From: Paenibacillus sp. FSL R5-0623
GTDB taxonomy: Bacteria > Bacillota > Bacilli > Paenibacillales > Paenibacillaceae
Assembly: GCF_037974265.1 (NCBI RefSeq)
Contig: NZ_CP150233.1
Coordinates: forward strand, 5,580,001 to 5,644,000
DNA length: 64,000 nucleotides
Reading direction: 5' to 3'
Of the stretch, positions 54,636 through 63,681 are shown piece after piece. The notes under the pieces are model-generated. The model did not search any database. It saw only the letters and a program-made list of their open reading frames with translations, and was not told the origin of the DNA. A program made the translations under genes and the position numbers. How positions within the stretch are numbered: the first letter of the stretch is position 1; each line of letters opens with the position of its first letter.

Positions 54636-54980
54636 CTAACATAATCCATAAAGTCTATTTATGAAAAATGCGGGAAGCATACAACAATTTGGAGAGGTAA
54701 ACATCTGCCACCATCTGATCCAATCACATCTCATATTCGCAATACTCTTCAATTCAAAACATCTCTTCTTCGATTTTAAATCAGATGACGTAAAACCGTT
54801 ACCAGTGAAAGCATTAACTACTCCATCTTTCTGTTGATCATCGCCAAAAGGATAGTTATTATCTAGAAGTGATCTCGAAGTTAATTGGGTGGATGCAACG
54901 GGTCTATTGTTTACTGGGAGTTGTAGACGCAACAAACGTACCACAAAAAGATGCCACTTCACTATTACATAAGGTGGCAT
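54636..54980 (-). pseudogene. Possible gene remnant
   Basis: An open frame of 114 codons whose middle (SLLDNNYPFGDDQQKDGVVNAF) looks like real protein and vaguely like the DGVV aspartate region of true lipases. Its first codons lie inside the terminator at 54944-54984, it has no ribosome site, and its end is Cys/Trp/Met-rich and unlike coding sequence. It may be a worn piece of a lost gene; the resemblance to lipases is weak. Confidence 0.25.
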
Positions 54981-54984
54981 CTTT
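54944..54984 (-). terminator. Terminator of the lipase toxin-like cluster
   Basis: Minus strand AAAGATGCCACCTT pairs with AAGTGGCATCTT (one mismatch), then TTTTTG. It lies about 100 bases after the last gene of the cluster. Confidence 0.88.
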
Positions 54985-55080
54985 AGATATTCATAATTAT
55001 TACATATCTTTGGAGCGAATCTTCATTTCAAATTTAAACAAACTTTTATGTAAAATCAAAAATAAAATCTCAATATACAA

Positions 55081-55356
55081 TCAATAACTTCCATCCGCAT
55101 CCTTTATCCTCTTGATGGCATCTAACATTTCCTGTTTTTGTTTGAGTAGTAACTGTGTCCGAGTATCCAACTGATAGAAGAACACTTCCACCTTGATTCG
55201 AAGTTTATCTGCTGATTGTCCCTTCCAGGTGTTTAGCTTCTCATACAATCCTCTTGCTTCTCTCTCGTTTTCTCTCAATTCGCTAAGAATAAGATCCAAC
55301 TCTTGTTCTGCCTGTAGTAACTGATCCAAATCCATGGCTATACTGCTTCCACTCAT
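55081..55356 (-). CDS. Small helical WxG protein, putative type VII secretion partner
   Basis: 91 residues, almost all helix: helix 1 (about 8-40), a turn with Trp44-Lys-Gly46 (NTWKGQSAD), helix 2 (about 48-86). A helix-WxG-helix hairpin of this length is the mark of the WXG100/ESAT-6-like fold. It starts 31 bases after the lipase C-terminal frame, so it is co-transcribed with it. By position and form it may pair with the lipase's C-terminal helical domain, as TlaA/TlaB do with TslA. The partner role is inferred. Confidence 0.72.
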   Translation of the reverse strand: MSGSSIAMDLDQLLQAEQELDLILSELRENEREARGLYEKLNTWKGQSADKLRIKVEVFFYQLDTRTQLLLKQKQEMLDAIKRIKDADGSY

Positions 55357-55387
55357 TTACATCTTCCTGCCTTTCTATACACGTTCG

Positions 55388-55945
55388 TTAAGCTACTGTT
55401 CCACTATCGGCCTGGATAAATAGATCCGCCTTGTTCTGAATATAATCTACAAGATCAGTGGTATGTTCCAGATGCCATTCATCTAACTGCTTAATACTCA
55501 TCTGAAGATCCCATACAATGGGCACAAGCCGCTGACTATGACTGCTCTCGGTGTACTCAAAAAAGTTCCGTTGGATTCGCTCAAAGGTACGGCTCATATC
55601 CTGCGCTTGGCGACTCCATTTCCCTGCAATCTCCTTCAGTTCTTCTGGCGTTAACTCGATGGTTCCTGCCGAGTACCCACCTACAACGTTAACCACAGAC
55701 TTGAAACCTTTGGATAGGGTATCCCATGCTTCACGTGCATGATCCAGGATGTTATGATCCGAAGGTTTCCGGGGAGAGTAACTCACTCGTTCTCCCGTAA
55801 TTTCATCATACAAGGTGTTATCGATATATCCATCGTCATCGAAGCTGTAATGCTTCATATCGTGATATGAAGGCCCTCCCAGTGTATCCTTTATTTTGTC
55901 CACAGCACCGTAACTAGCATTAAAGTCGTCATAATTTTTATCCAA
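55388..55945 (-). pseudogene. Lipase toxin-like protein, copy 1: C-terminal helical part (split by frameshift)
   Basis: 185 codons equal to residues 242-425 of the intact copy at 61930-63207, at close to full identity. It holds the linker (NYDDFNASYGAVDKI) and the helical end domain (ELTPEELKEIAGKW ... LFIQAD). It begins at a TTG that overlaps the stop of the catalytic part by eight bases, so it could still be made as a separate chain by re-initiation. The break is one extra base: TTGGATAAA here versus TTGATAAA in the intact copy. Confidence 0.75.
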
Positions 55946-56684
55946 TCACGAGAGTTGAACCCACGTGCCTCTCATATCCTCCCAGCATACCACTTGCAAT
56001 GAAATCCCCAGGATGAATGAAGTTGGTTACCTGACGATCGAAAGCACCTTCTTCTGCTTTCCTACGCATTTCTGGTGTTAACGATGCCACGACAGTAGGT
56101 GCACTAAACGTGACAGCATCTAATCCCGTATACACTGCTGCATATTGTGCATTTGCCCCGCCTAATGAATGCCCGGTAAGTGTAAAGTCTGCATCGGGAT
56201 ACTTACTTTGCATCTCTTTCACATAATCTTCTGCTTCGTACAACTGATTATCAGGTCCGAACTCTTTATCTATACTTTTGCCCGTATCCCCAAACAAGTC
56301 ATTGAGCCAGGTGATCCCTAAGGCATCTTCGGTAGCTTGAACACCCCCTCTCCAAGATTCAGGCCACGGATAGTATTCTCTAGTAACCGTAGCTCCCACT
56401 TCAGGAAGACCTATATTTAGAACATCCGCTTTTAAATCAGGAACTTTTCTATCCCAAGTACTGGATCCTTCCGTTCCTCGGAAAGCAACGACGGCTTGTT
56501 TCGTATCAGGATTATAAAAGGTCACTGCATCCATACCGGATGAATTATGTTTCTGGTCTAGTACTTCCCAGCCCGTTAAACCTTCAATTTCAATTCCTTT
56601 CTCAAAATCGTTATAAGCTGCATCGGACATTCGTTGATAAACCTGATCGATTATATTTCTATTGTTTAGATCATCCTTACTCAT
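55938..56684 (-). pseudogene. Lipase toxin-like protein, copy 1: catalytic part (split by frameshift)
   Basis: 248 residues forming a complete class-3-lipase-like domain: nucleophile elbow GHSLGG (Ser173), Asp227 in HPGDF, His240 in YERHVGS, and AFRGTE near the oxyanion region. No signal peptide. It stops four codons after the catalytic histidine region because of the extra G. GGGAG lies five bases before the ATG, and the lipoprotein gene ends 32 bases upstream. It differs from the intact copy mainly in residues 1-40 and 97-120. Could be inactive for export yet enzymatically whole. Confidence 0.8.
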
Positions 56685-56716
56685 TTAATCTCCCTACCTC
56701 ACATTTAACTGTAATA

Positions 56717-57061
56717 TCAAAGATTATATCCTTTTACTAATAATGCCTTCTTGAATTCAGGACTATACGCAAACATCTCTTGTAAACCAGTCTCATAATT
56801 AATCGATATTATGAACGTTTGATCTTCGTTTCCCGTTATATAACCATATATTGATACACGTGACATTGCCATCTTAGGCTGCATTTGCCTCCTTGTGATG
56901 GTCACGTCTAAATCATAAGTTTCTTTTAGATAATCAATGGCAATGGTCTCCGAACGCTCTATAATTTCCTGATCCTTTTTGTCCACTCCAGAACATCCTC
57001 CTATTACTCCAACGATCATTATGGTAAATGTAATTATCCTTATTATCCGGGACACAACCAT
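56717..57061 (-). CDS. Small lipoprotein, putative immunity protein (copy 1)
   Basis: 114 residues. The lipoprotein signal ends in IGGC (Cys23), followed by a mixed alpha/beta domain (IERSETIAIDYLKETYDLDVTITRRQ, then SRVSIYGYITGNEDQTFIISINYETG). The plan resembles DUF1433-type lipoproteins, the group to which TslA-immunity proteins are thought to belong; that link is from memory. Its place directly before the lipase gene fits immunity at the outer membrane face. Start: the ATG abuts GTGAGGG, so the GTG two codons on (57055) has better spacing. Confidence 0.75.
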   Translation of the reverse strand: MVVSRIIRIITFTIMIVGVIGGCSGVDKKDQEIIERSETIAIDYLKETYDLDVTITRRQMQPKMAMSRVSIYGYITGNEDQTFIISINYETGLQEMFAYSPEFKKALLVKGYNL

Positions 57062-57089
57062 CCCTCACTTTATCGATGTAGTGTAAAAC

Positions 57090-57121
57090 AGAAGAAATCC
57101 TCTAGTACAAGGATTTCTTCT
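57090..57121 (-). terminator. Terminator of the large secreted protein gene (copy 1)
   Basis: AGAAGAAATCCT pairs perfectly with AGGATTTCTTCT; GTTTTACAC follows on the minus strand. Same hairpin at 63612-63645. Confidence 0.8.
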
Positions 57122-57155
57122 ATCCAATAATTGATGCAATACTTACATTCATTTC

Positions 57156-60100
57156 TTAATGCGGTACCTGCGCACTGAAATCATCGCGACTGGAGCGATC
57201 GGCATGGTAAAAGACCACGTCTCCGTCCCGCAAGGTGAAACTGTTCCCATAGCTATCCTCTACCTGACTCTGGAATCCTTCCAGCAACCATTGATTCATT
57301 AGCGGGGCATGGATATATTGCAGATGCGGTGCCGCGAGATTTCCCTCCCGAATGGACTCAAAGTTGAAGTTCACCACGATATACCCATCTTTCAGGAAGA
57401 TCGGCGATTTAGCATCCAATCCGCCATGCGTACGTCCATACTCCGCCAAGTTCGTTCCCGCTTGTACCACATAGGGCTCGGCGGGCAGACTGTATTCCCC
57501 GTACCATTGTTGAATGGCTGCATTCGCACGCAGTACATCGGCACTGGCGGTCGTTGGAATATTCGTTTTCGGACCAATAAACGTCCGAAGTTGTTCTGGC
57601 ATCAAGAGTAGACTATACCCGCCTACGGGTGTTTTCATTTTCGTGAATTTATCTCGATAATACTCCTGATACGCTCGTTCACTCATCATCCCCGGATGGA
57701 TTTCACCATATCGGTTGTATTTGTACGTCGCTGTATCTCGTAGTTGCTCGGACGGAACTTGACGTAACCGATCGTTTAAAATCACGAATCGCTTCACTTG
57801 ATCTTCTGTCGAACCGATGCGAATAAAGTTCCGTTGGTTGGTGGAGTAGTACAGATCCACTGGCACACGTGTACTGCCATTCTTACTCACAAAATCAAAG
57901 GTTGGCGTAAGACGTATGCCGTCCCGTGGGCCAAACATGTTTCCTTTCGTTTTAAAATCAAACTTGAAGTGATAACCCGTTTTCACCGCCACATTCTGAT
58001 ACCCTTGCAGGGGGTGACTGCCCGGGCGAATCGGGACGGTAAACTGGGGTTTGTTGCCCCGCTTATCCCCGTCGATATCCTGCGTACCCGTCCAGTAACT
58101 GATCCAGGTCGGCGCAAGACTATTTTTGAAACGGCGGAAGACCAGTTCCCAGTTATAGTCGGCGATATCGGTAATCTCAAAGTCGTATAGCCGCCCAATG
58201 ACCTCCACGGAGACTTCGTCCGAAGCGGCGTGGTAAGACAGGTCTGTGTTGGCATCGGACTGTGCTTCAATCTCCGGCTCGGTACTAAAATTCGACGGAG
58301 CATTTTCAGCGATATTCCGGAATTGCACCTGGTAGTCTCCTTCATCCACCCACACGGGCAGATAGAAGGTCGTATCCAGTACAGGTACCTGGATATCAAT
58401 CCATGTATCTCGTGGATAAAATTGCGTTCGGCCAGAACTGTACACGTCAAATGGAAACCGGACTTGTTTGATCCGATAATATTTAGCATAATCCCGATCG
58501 CCATAACCCGGGTAGGACCCCGCATCCAGATGTTGTCCGCTGGTCGGGATGCGAACCGTGAATGGTCGCTCCAAAATAATCGCTGACCGGTTCATGTTCG
58601 GCACCGTTTTCTGGTTATGCGGCTGATCATCCGATACGAGCGAGTAGTTCACGACTGGGGTATGGACGGTGACGGTGTTGATGGAATTGATCAGAAAAGT
58701 CCTTCCTTCGCTACCTCCCAAGGTTGTAGGATGAAGCGCATACTCAATCTCCCCCATCGACTCTGTATTCGCCCTGTTCAAGCGGTCCTGGGGGATTAAC
58801 AGCTGATCTGCGTAGAGCACCTGCTCTCCGGTGTTTTTATACGAACCGATCTTGGTCGGTGCTGGGATTTGCGTCGGATCCGGTCCATTTTCAACGACAG
58901 TGCTGCCATCCATTACCTTCGTGGTTAAACCTTCCCACGTAAAGTCAAGTGCATCATTCTTCACATCAGGCGGGCCCGTTTGACCCTCAGCTATGCCTTT
59001 AAGCAGTTCTGTGTCATCCGGTACTTCAGGCGGATCATATCCATCGCCTGCCACCACATCGGGAATGAAGCTAATTTCCCCCGTTTCCTGCGGTATCACA
59101 TGAATCTCCACCTCCTCATCATGCTCCATCTCCAGGTCGGGCGCTGTATACCCCTGAGGCCAGAGCGTGATCCGACCACCATCAGGGAGAGCATAATTCT
59201 CCATTTCGGCTTGCTCAATGGAATACAGTTCAACGTTATTGATCTTCCAGTAGCTGTAATTCCTCTCAAAGCTGAACTTGTACTGGTGTGGATATTCATC
59301 GGAACCTTGAGTATCTGGTTGCGGAATCGTTGTGCCATTAGGTCCCGGTAGGGCTGGTTGTTTAACCTTCCAAGTGCGGGCATAGGTAATATCGGCGGTA
59401 CAATTATAGGTAATCGTCCCTTTCTGTTTGCCAAAGGTATGCTGGAACAAATAGTTCATTGCCCACGTATTGGCATACAGGTGCTCTGAAGTCGGAATCC
59501 CCCGCGTGGCATCAAAATGAATGCCATTGGTTGGGTCATCCTCCAAAATATGCCCCTGAGCACCCGGATCCATATATTCTACTTGCGGTGAAGCTATCTC
59601 GTTCGGTGGATTAATGTTAGGTTTGCAGGCTGCCTTCCCGTCCGGGATAGGATCATCAGGAATAACTGTCGTTACTTTACGATATACACCTACTACATTC
59701 GTACCTCCAAGATAATTTGTAAAATTTCTTTCTGATAACTTTGCATTTCTCTCTGGATCACCCGTTTGTACAAAATTCTGTTCATTTAATTTCCGTTTAG
59801 ACTGAACATACGACTTCACTAGCTTATAGGTATCACCTTGAAACGGATAGGTCTTATCTAACATTACTTTACCTACTGGCTTACCTACCGGCCAATTTTT
59901 ATCTACATCGTCAATGTCGCTCTCTACTTTTGCAGAATACATCTCTGTACCTTCACTAGTTCGATATATCTTGGTAACTGGATAGAATCCATTCACTTTT
60001 ACAGGAATATCATAGTACTGTCTGAACTTACTTGGGTCAGCCCAACTTTCAGCATTCTTTATACTCTGAAGAGTCACGAAATCCGTATTAGGTCTGGATC

Positions 60101-60530
60101 CGTTAATAACATGAAATATAGAGCTTAACCAAATCTGTCCACCATTGGTTATCTTCTCGAGTCCAGCAGCTTCTAAAGCATCATTCACTTGATTAACAGG
60201 AATATTGAAATATGTAGTAACCGTTCCATTGGTATTATGTACTTCTCCTACCTGAGTAATTCTGACTACACCATGCAGCCCCCCTTGTTGAGGGGCACAA
60301 TTGGTTGAGGTGCATCTTGCATTACGAGCTATTGTGAATCCGACAGTTTTATACCGAATGGACGTGGTTGCTCCTGTTGAGGTTGTACTAAATTTAATTG
60401 AACCCGACGGCTCAAATTGAATATCATCTGCAGCATATGCTACAGGTTTGATACTGAACACAACCAGTAATTCTATTATTAATGAAACCATCAAAAAACA
60501 TAAGACGAATCTCTTGAGAAGCTTCTTCAT
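57156..60530 (-). CDS. Large secreted protein of unknown function (DUF5704-like)
   Basis: 1,124 residues. A signal peptide (about 1-34, ending AYA) is followed by a long beta-rich extracellular chain with no membrane helix. It is rich in Asn, Thr, Tyr and Pro, with few Cys (pairs near 73-80 and one near 315 and 385). It resembles large Paenibacillus secreted proteins labelled DUF5704, recalled and not tested. The start overlaps the SLH gene's stop (ATGA), so both are made together; the SLH protein may hold it at the cell surface. Its C-terminal 110 residues recur almost unchanged at the window end. Confidence 0.85.
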   Translation of the reverse strand: MKKLLKRFVLCFLMVSLIIELLVVFSIKPVAYAADDIQFEPSGSIKFSTTSTGATTSIRYKTVGFTIARNARCTSTNCAPQQGGLHGVVRITQVGEVHNTNGTVTTYFNIPVNQVNDALEAAGLEKITNGGQIWLSSIFHVINGSRPNTDFVTLQSIKNAESWADPSKFRQYYDIPVKVNGFYPVTKIYRTSEGTEMYSAKVESDIDDVDKNWPVGKPVGKVMLDKTYPFQGDTYKLVKSYVQSKRKLNEQNFVQTGDPERNAKLSERNFTNYLGGTNVVGVYRKVTTVIPDDPIPDGKAACKPNINPPNEIASPQVEYMDPGAQGHILEDDPTNGIHFDATRGIPTSEHLYANTWAMNYLFQHTFGKQKGTITYNCTADITYARTWKVKQPALPGPNGTTIPQPDTQGSDEYPHQYKFSFERNYSYWKINNVELYSIEQAEMENYALPDGGRITLWPQGYTAPDLEMEHDEEVEIHVIPQETGEISFIPDVVAGDGYDPPEVPDDTELLKGIAEGQTGPPDVKNDALDFTWEGLTTKVMDGSTVVENGPDPTQIPAPTKIGSYKNTGEQVLYADQLLIPQDRLNRANTESMGEIEYALHPTTLGGSEGRTFLINSINTVTVHTPVVNYSLVSDDQPHNQKTVPNMNRSAIILERPFTVRIPTSGQHLDAGSYPGYGDRDYAKYYRIKQVRFPFDVYSSGRTQFYPRDTWIDIQVPVLDTTFYLPVWVDEGDYQVQFRNIAENAPSNFSTEPEIEAQSDANTDLSYHAASDEVSVEVIGRLYDFEITDIADYNWELVFRRFKNSLAPTWISYWTGTQDIDGDKRGNKPQFTVPIRPGSHPLQGYQNVAVKTGYHFKFDFKTKGNMFGPRDGIRLTPTFDFVSKNGSTRVPVDLYYSTNQRNFIRIGSTEDQVKRFVILNDRLRQVPSEQLRDTATYKYNRYGEIHPGMMSERAYQEYYRDKFTKMKTPVGGYSLLLMPEQLRTFIGPKTNIPTTASADVLRANAAIQQWYGEYSLPAEPYVVQAGTNLAEYGRTHGGLDAKSPIFLKDGYIVVNFNFESIREGNLAAPHLQYIHAPLMNQWLLEGFQSQVEDSYGNSFTLRDGDVVFYHADRSSRDDFSAQVPH

Positions 60531-61843
60531 TTCACTTCACGTACTATAGAGTTGTCACTAAATAATGTAGCCATGCCACTGACCTTCAAATCATACGTAT
60601 TTGAATTCGTAGATAACGGAATATCTGCATATCCTGCATATTTTTTTCCTTTTTTAAAGGTATCCGCATCTATGAAACGTTCATCAAATATGATGTTTTC
60701 GTATTTAATGTAAGATTTGATCTCAAAACTAAACTTAGTTCGAATAAAATAACCAGCTAACTTATCCGCATCAGTCACCATAGAAGGTTCTGCTACCAAA
60801 GACCCTGTCATGATGATTTTGTTTTCCTTAACCCACTTCACATATCGTCTCATATCCGCAAGTACCACCCTGAAAGCCTGATTGTGATATGTAAATAATG
60901 TATTGGCCCATTCTTCATCAATTGTTCTGTAGTCTACGTTAAGCAATAAGTTATAGTAATTCTCCGTTGTTTGTTTCCATTGATCCATTAGAGCCTTGTT
61001 GTTAAAGTTTCTATCCATCTTGGCTAGTTGAGCAGAAGTTGTATCCACAATAATATTGGGCTTCATCTCATACATCTCGTTCGGATAGTCCTCCAAAATA
61101 TACGGGAAGTCTTTTGCATTTTTAGGCAAATTGGTGGTTCGAATGACACGTCCCCACGGATCGCGCTCCGCATTCTTCGCTTTTTCTGCATTCTTTAAAG
61201 CCAGTGTATCTACCTTCAGTGTCTGTCCACTTCGCACTTTACCAATTCGGTCTACAACAGTTAACGCTTGAGCACGAGTGGTTGTACCCTCGGGATCAAG
61301 CTTTCCGTTTCCCGTACCCGAAAGTAATCCATTTTTTACAGCAAGATATAGAAAATCATAATCATCAGTACCAATCTTCCCGATGGCTCGTGCCGCCACG
61401 TGTACCATTTCCATGCGCGTCATGGGTTTAGACCAATCTGTGGATGGAAAATCGGATTCAACATACAAGTTATTGACTTTAGCAGATCTGACGTATGCAT
61501 CATACCACTGCATACTGGACTTTGTAGGCTCTGCCTCATGGCCGAGTGAACTAACTATGAGCTTTAGAAACTCTGCACGCGTTACTTTATTTTCCGGATA
61601 AAACATGCCATTGGGATAACCACTAACTATTCCTTTATCTAGCGCCGCCTGAATACTGGATACCGCCCAATGGCCTTGAATATCCTTAAATGAATTTTTT
61701 TGTCCCGCATCACGATCAGTATTTGAATTCATTGGTTTGCTATCTAAACTACCATCCATGGAAATTGATGTTTCCGCATGAACCTGAACTGTCGCTGCTA
61801 AAAGGGCTATTATCGTACTCATGACGACTACTTTCTTTTTCAT
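60527..61843 (-). CDS. S-layer homology domain protein
   Basis: 438 residues. The signal peptide ends VHA (23). Three SLH repeats follow at about 51-97 (SFKDIQGHWA, GYPNGMFYPENKVTRAEF), 112-153 and 165-200 (GTGNGKLDPEGTTTRAQ), the usual trio that binds pyruvylated wall polysaccharide. The last 220 residues are a helical/beta region of unknown type. ATG 61843 is eight bases from GAGGA. The stop overlaps the start of the 1,124-residue protein, making a coupled surface pair. It begins 86 bases after the upstream lipase gene. Confidence 0.92.
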   Translation of the reverse strand: MKKKVVVMSTIIALLAATVQVHAETSISMDGSLDSKPMNSNTDRDAGQKNSFKDIQGHWAVSSIQAALDKGIVSGYPNGMFYPENKVTRAEFLKLIVSSLGHEAEPTKSSMQWYDAYVRSAKVNNLYVESDFPSTDWSKPMTRMEMVHVAARAIGKIGTDDYDFLYLAVKNGLLSGTGNGKLDPEGTTTRAQALTVVDRIGKVRSGQTLKVDTLALKNAEKAKNAERDPWGRVIRTTNLPKNAKDFPYILEDYPNEMYEMKPNIIVDTTSAQLAKMDRNFNNKALMDQWKQTTENYYNLLLNVDYRTIDEEWANTLFTYHNQAFRVVLADMRRYVKWVKENKIIMTGSLVAEPSMVTDADKLAGYFIRTKFSFEIKSYIKYENIIFDERFIDADTFKKGKKYAGYADIPLSTNSNTYDLKVSGMATLFSDNSIVREVK

Positions 61844-61929
61844 CTGTGTTGTCCTCATTTCTATAAGAATAGTTAATTTCTTCAATATGTAAATTCTTGC
61901 TGTCACATGTGTTATAAACATTAGAACTA

Positions 61930-63207
61930 CTAAATTCCTACACCACTATCAGCCTGGATAAATAGATCCGCCTTGTTCTGAATATAATCTACAAGATCCG
62001 ATGTATGTTCCAGATGCCATTCATCTAACTGCTTTATACTCATCTGAAGATCCCATACAATCGGCACAAGCCGTTGACTGTGACTGCTCTCGGTGTACTC
62101 AAAAAAGTTCCGTTGGATTCGCTCGAAGGTACGGCTCATATCCTGCGCTTGGCGACTCCATTTCCCTGCGATCTCCTTCAGTTCCTCTGGCGTTAACTCG
62201 ATGGTTCCTGCCGAGTACCCACCTACAACGTTAACCACAGACTTGTAACCTTTGGATAGGGTATCCCATGCTTCACGTGCATGATCCAGGATGTTATGAT
62301 CCGAAGGTTTCCGGGGAGAGTAACTCACTCGTTCACCCGTAATTTCATCATACAATATATTATCGATATACCCTTCGTCATCGAAACTGTAATGCTTCAT
62401 ATCGTGATATCCAGGACCACCCAGTGTATCCTTTATTTTATCCACAGCACCGTAACTAGCATTAAAATCGTCATAATTTTTATCAATCACGAGGGTTGAG
62501 CCCACATGCCTCTCATATCCTCCAAGCATACCACTTGCAATGAAATCCCCAGGATGAATGAAGTTGGTCACCTGACCATCGAAAGCCCCTTCTTCTGCTT
62601 TCCTACGCATTTCTGGTGTTAATGATGCCACGACGGTTGGTGCACTAAACGTGACAGCATCTAATCCCGTATATACGGCTGCATATTGTGCATTAGCCCC
62701 ACCTAGTGAATGCCCGGTAAGAGTAAAGTCTGCATCGGGGTACCTACCTTGCATCTCTTTCACGTAATCTTCTGCTTCGTATAACTGATTATCAGGTCCA
62801 AACTCTTTACCTATACTTTTGCCCGTATCCCCAAACAAGTTATTGAGCCATGTAATCCCTAAGGTATCTTCAATACCCTGCACATTTTCTTTCCCGGCTT
62901 CAGACAAAGGATCAATTATTCTAGCAATCGTAGCCCCTGCTTCAGGAAGACCAATATTGAGAACATCTGCTTTTAAATCAGGTGCTTTTCTATCCCAAGT
63001 GCTGGATCCTTCCGTTCCTCGGAAAGCAACGACGGCTTGTTTCGTATCAGGATTATAAAAGGTCACTGCATCCATACCGGATGAATTATGTTTCTGGTCT
63101 ATTATTTCCCAACCTGGAAGACTATCTATTTTATTCGTCTTAAAATCATTGTATGCTTCGCTCGACATTTTTTTATAGGTTAGATCACTAATATCCCTAT
63201 TTCCCAC
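61930..63207 (-). CDS. Lipase with C-terminal helical domain; putative reversed type VII toxin (intact copy)
   Basis: 425 residues, no signal peptide. N-terminal class-3-lipase-like domain (about 1-245): Ser167 in GHSLGG, Asp221 in HPGDF, His234 in YERHVGS. Linker 246-335. C-terminal helical domain (336-420) with ELTPEELKEIAGKW and SRQAQDMSRTFERI, which looks like an LXG/WXG-type hairpin. This reversed order is that of TslA, a type VII-secreted phospholipase toxin of S. aureus. The GTG at 63207 has GAGGTG six bases upstream and overlaps the lipoprotein gene by 11 bases. Export without a signal peptide would need a type VII system elsewhere. Confidence 0.82.
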   Translation of the reverse strand: MGNRDISDLTYKKMSSEAYNDFKTNKIDSLPGWEIIDQKHNSSGMDAVTFYNPDTKQAVVAFRGTEGSSTWDRKAPDLKADVLNIGLPEAGATIARIIDPLSEAGKENVQGIEDTLGITWLNNLFGDTGKSIGKEFGPDNQLYEAEDYVKEMQGRYPDADFTLTGHSLGGANAQYAAVYTGLDAVTFSAPTVVASLTPEMRRKAEEGAFDGQVTNFIHPGDFIASGMLGGYERHVGSTLVIDKNYDDFNASYGAVDKIKDTLGGPGYHDMKHYSFDDEGYIDNILYDEITGERVSYSPRKPSDHNILDHAREAWDTLSKGYKSVVNVVGGYSAGTIELTPEELKEIAGKWSRQAQDMSRTFERIQRNFFEYTESSHSQRLVPIVWDLQMSIKQLDEWHLEHTSDLVDYIQNKADLFIQADSGVGI

Positions 63208-63580
63208 TATCTCCACCTCTATCTCTAATATATGGATCATAACCCTTATTAATTAAAAACTCTTCTAATTCTGTATTAAAACTGAAAGATTCCTTTTCAT
63301 TCGAATCGTAATCAACTGACACACTGAAGATAAGATTCTCATTATCTGTTACATGTCCAGATACAGTAACCCAACTCATCGCCATTTTAGGCAAAATTTT
63401 CTTTTCTGTAATTGTCACATCCAAGCCATATGTTTCTTTCAAATACTGAATGGCAATGGACTCCGAACGATCTATAATTTCTTGATCTTTATCTTTTGTA
63501 TCCACTCTTGAACACCCTCCTAAAATGAAAACTATCATTATGGTAAACGTAATTATTTTTGTCATCCGGGACACAACCAT
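63197..63580 (-). CDS. Small lipoprotein, putative immunity protein (copy 2)
   Basis: 127 residues, paralogue of the protein at 56717-57061. Lipobox LGGC; shared parts IIxRSExIAIxYLKETYxLDVTI and PKMAMS. The C-terminal third is quite different and longer, ending RDRGGDSGK. The divergence is greater than that between the two lipases, as expected if each lipoprotein is matched to its own toxin. It overlaps the lipase gene by 11 bases. Start uncertain between ATG 63580 and GTG 63574. Confidence 0.75.
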   Translation of the reverse strand: MVVSRMTKIITFTIMIVFILGGCSRVDTKDKDQEIIDRSESIAIQYLKETYGLDVTITEKKILPKMAMSWVTVSGHVTDNENLIFSVSVDYDSNEKESFSFNTELEEFLINKGYDPYIRDRGGDSGK

Positions 63581-63611
63581 CCCTCACTTTATGGATCTAT
63601 TTGTAAATAGA

Positions 63612-63645
63612 TAGAAGAAATCCTCTGGTAAAAGGATTTCTTCTA
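63612..63645 (-). terminator. Terminator of the large secreted protein gene (copy 2)
   Basis: AGAAGAAATCCT/AGGATTTCTTCT stem, as at 57090-57121, but the loop differs and the flanks have diverged. Confidence 0.75.
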
Positions 63646-63681
63646 TCAGGATCTAATCAATAAAACTACCTTGCGTGTTCT

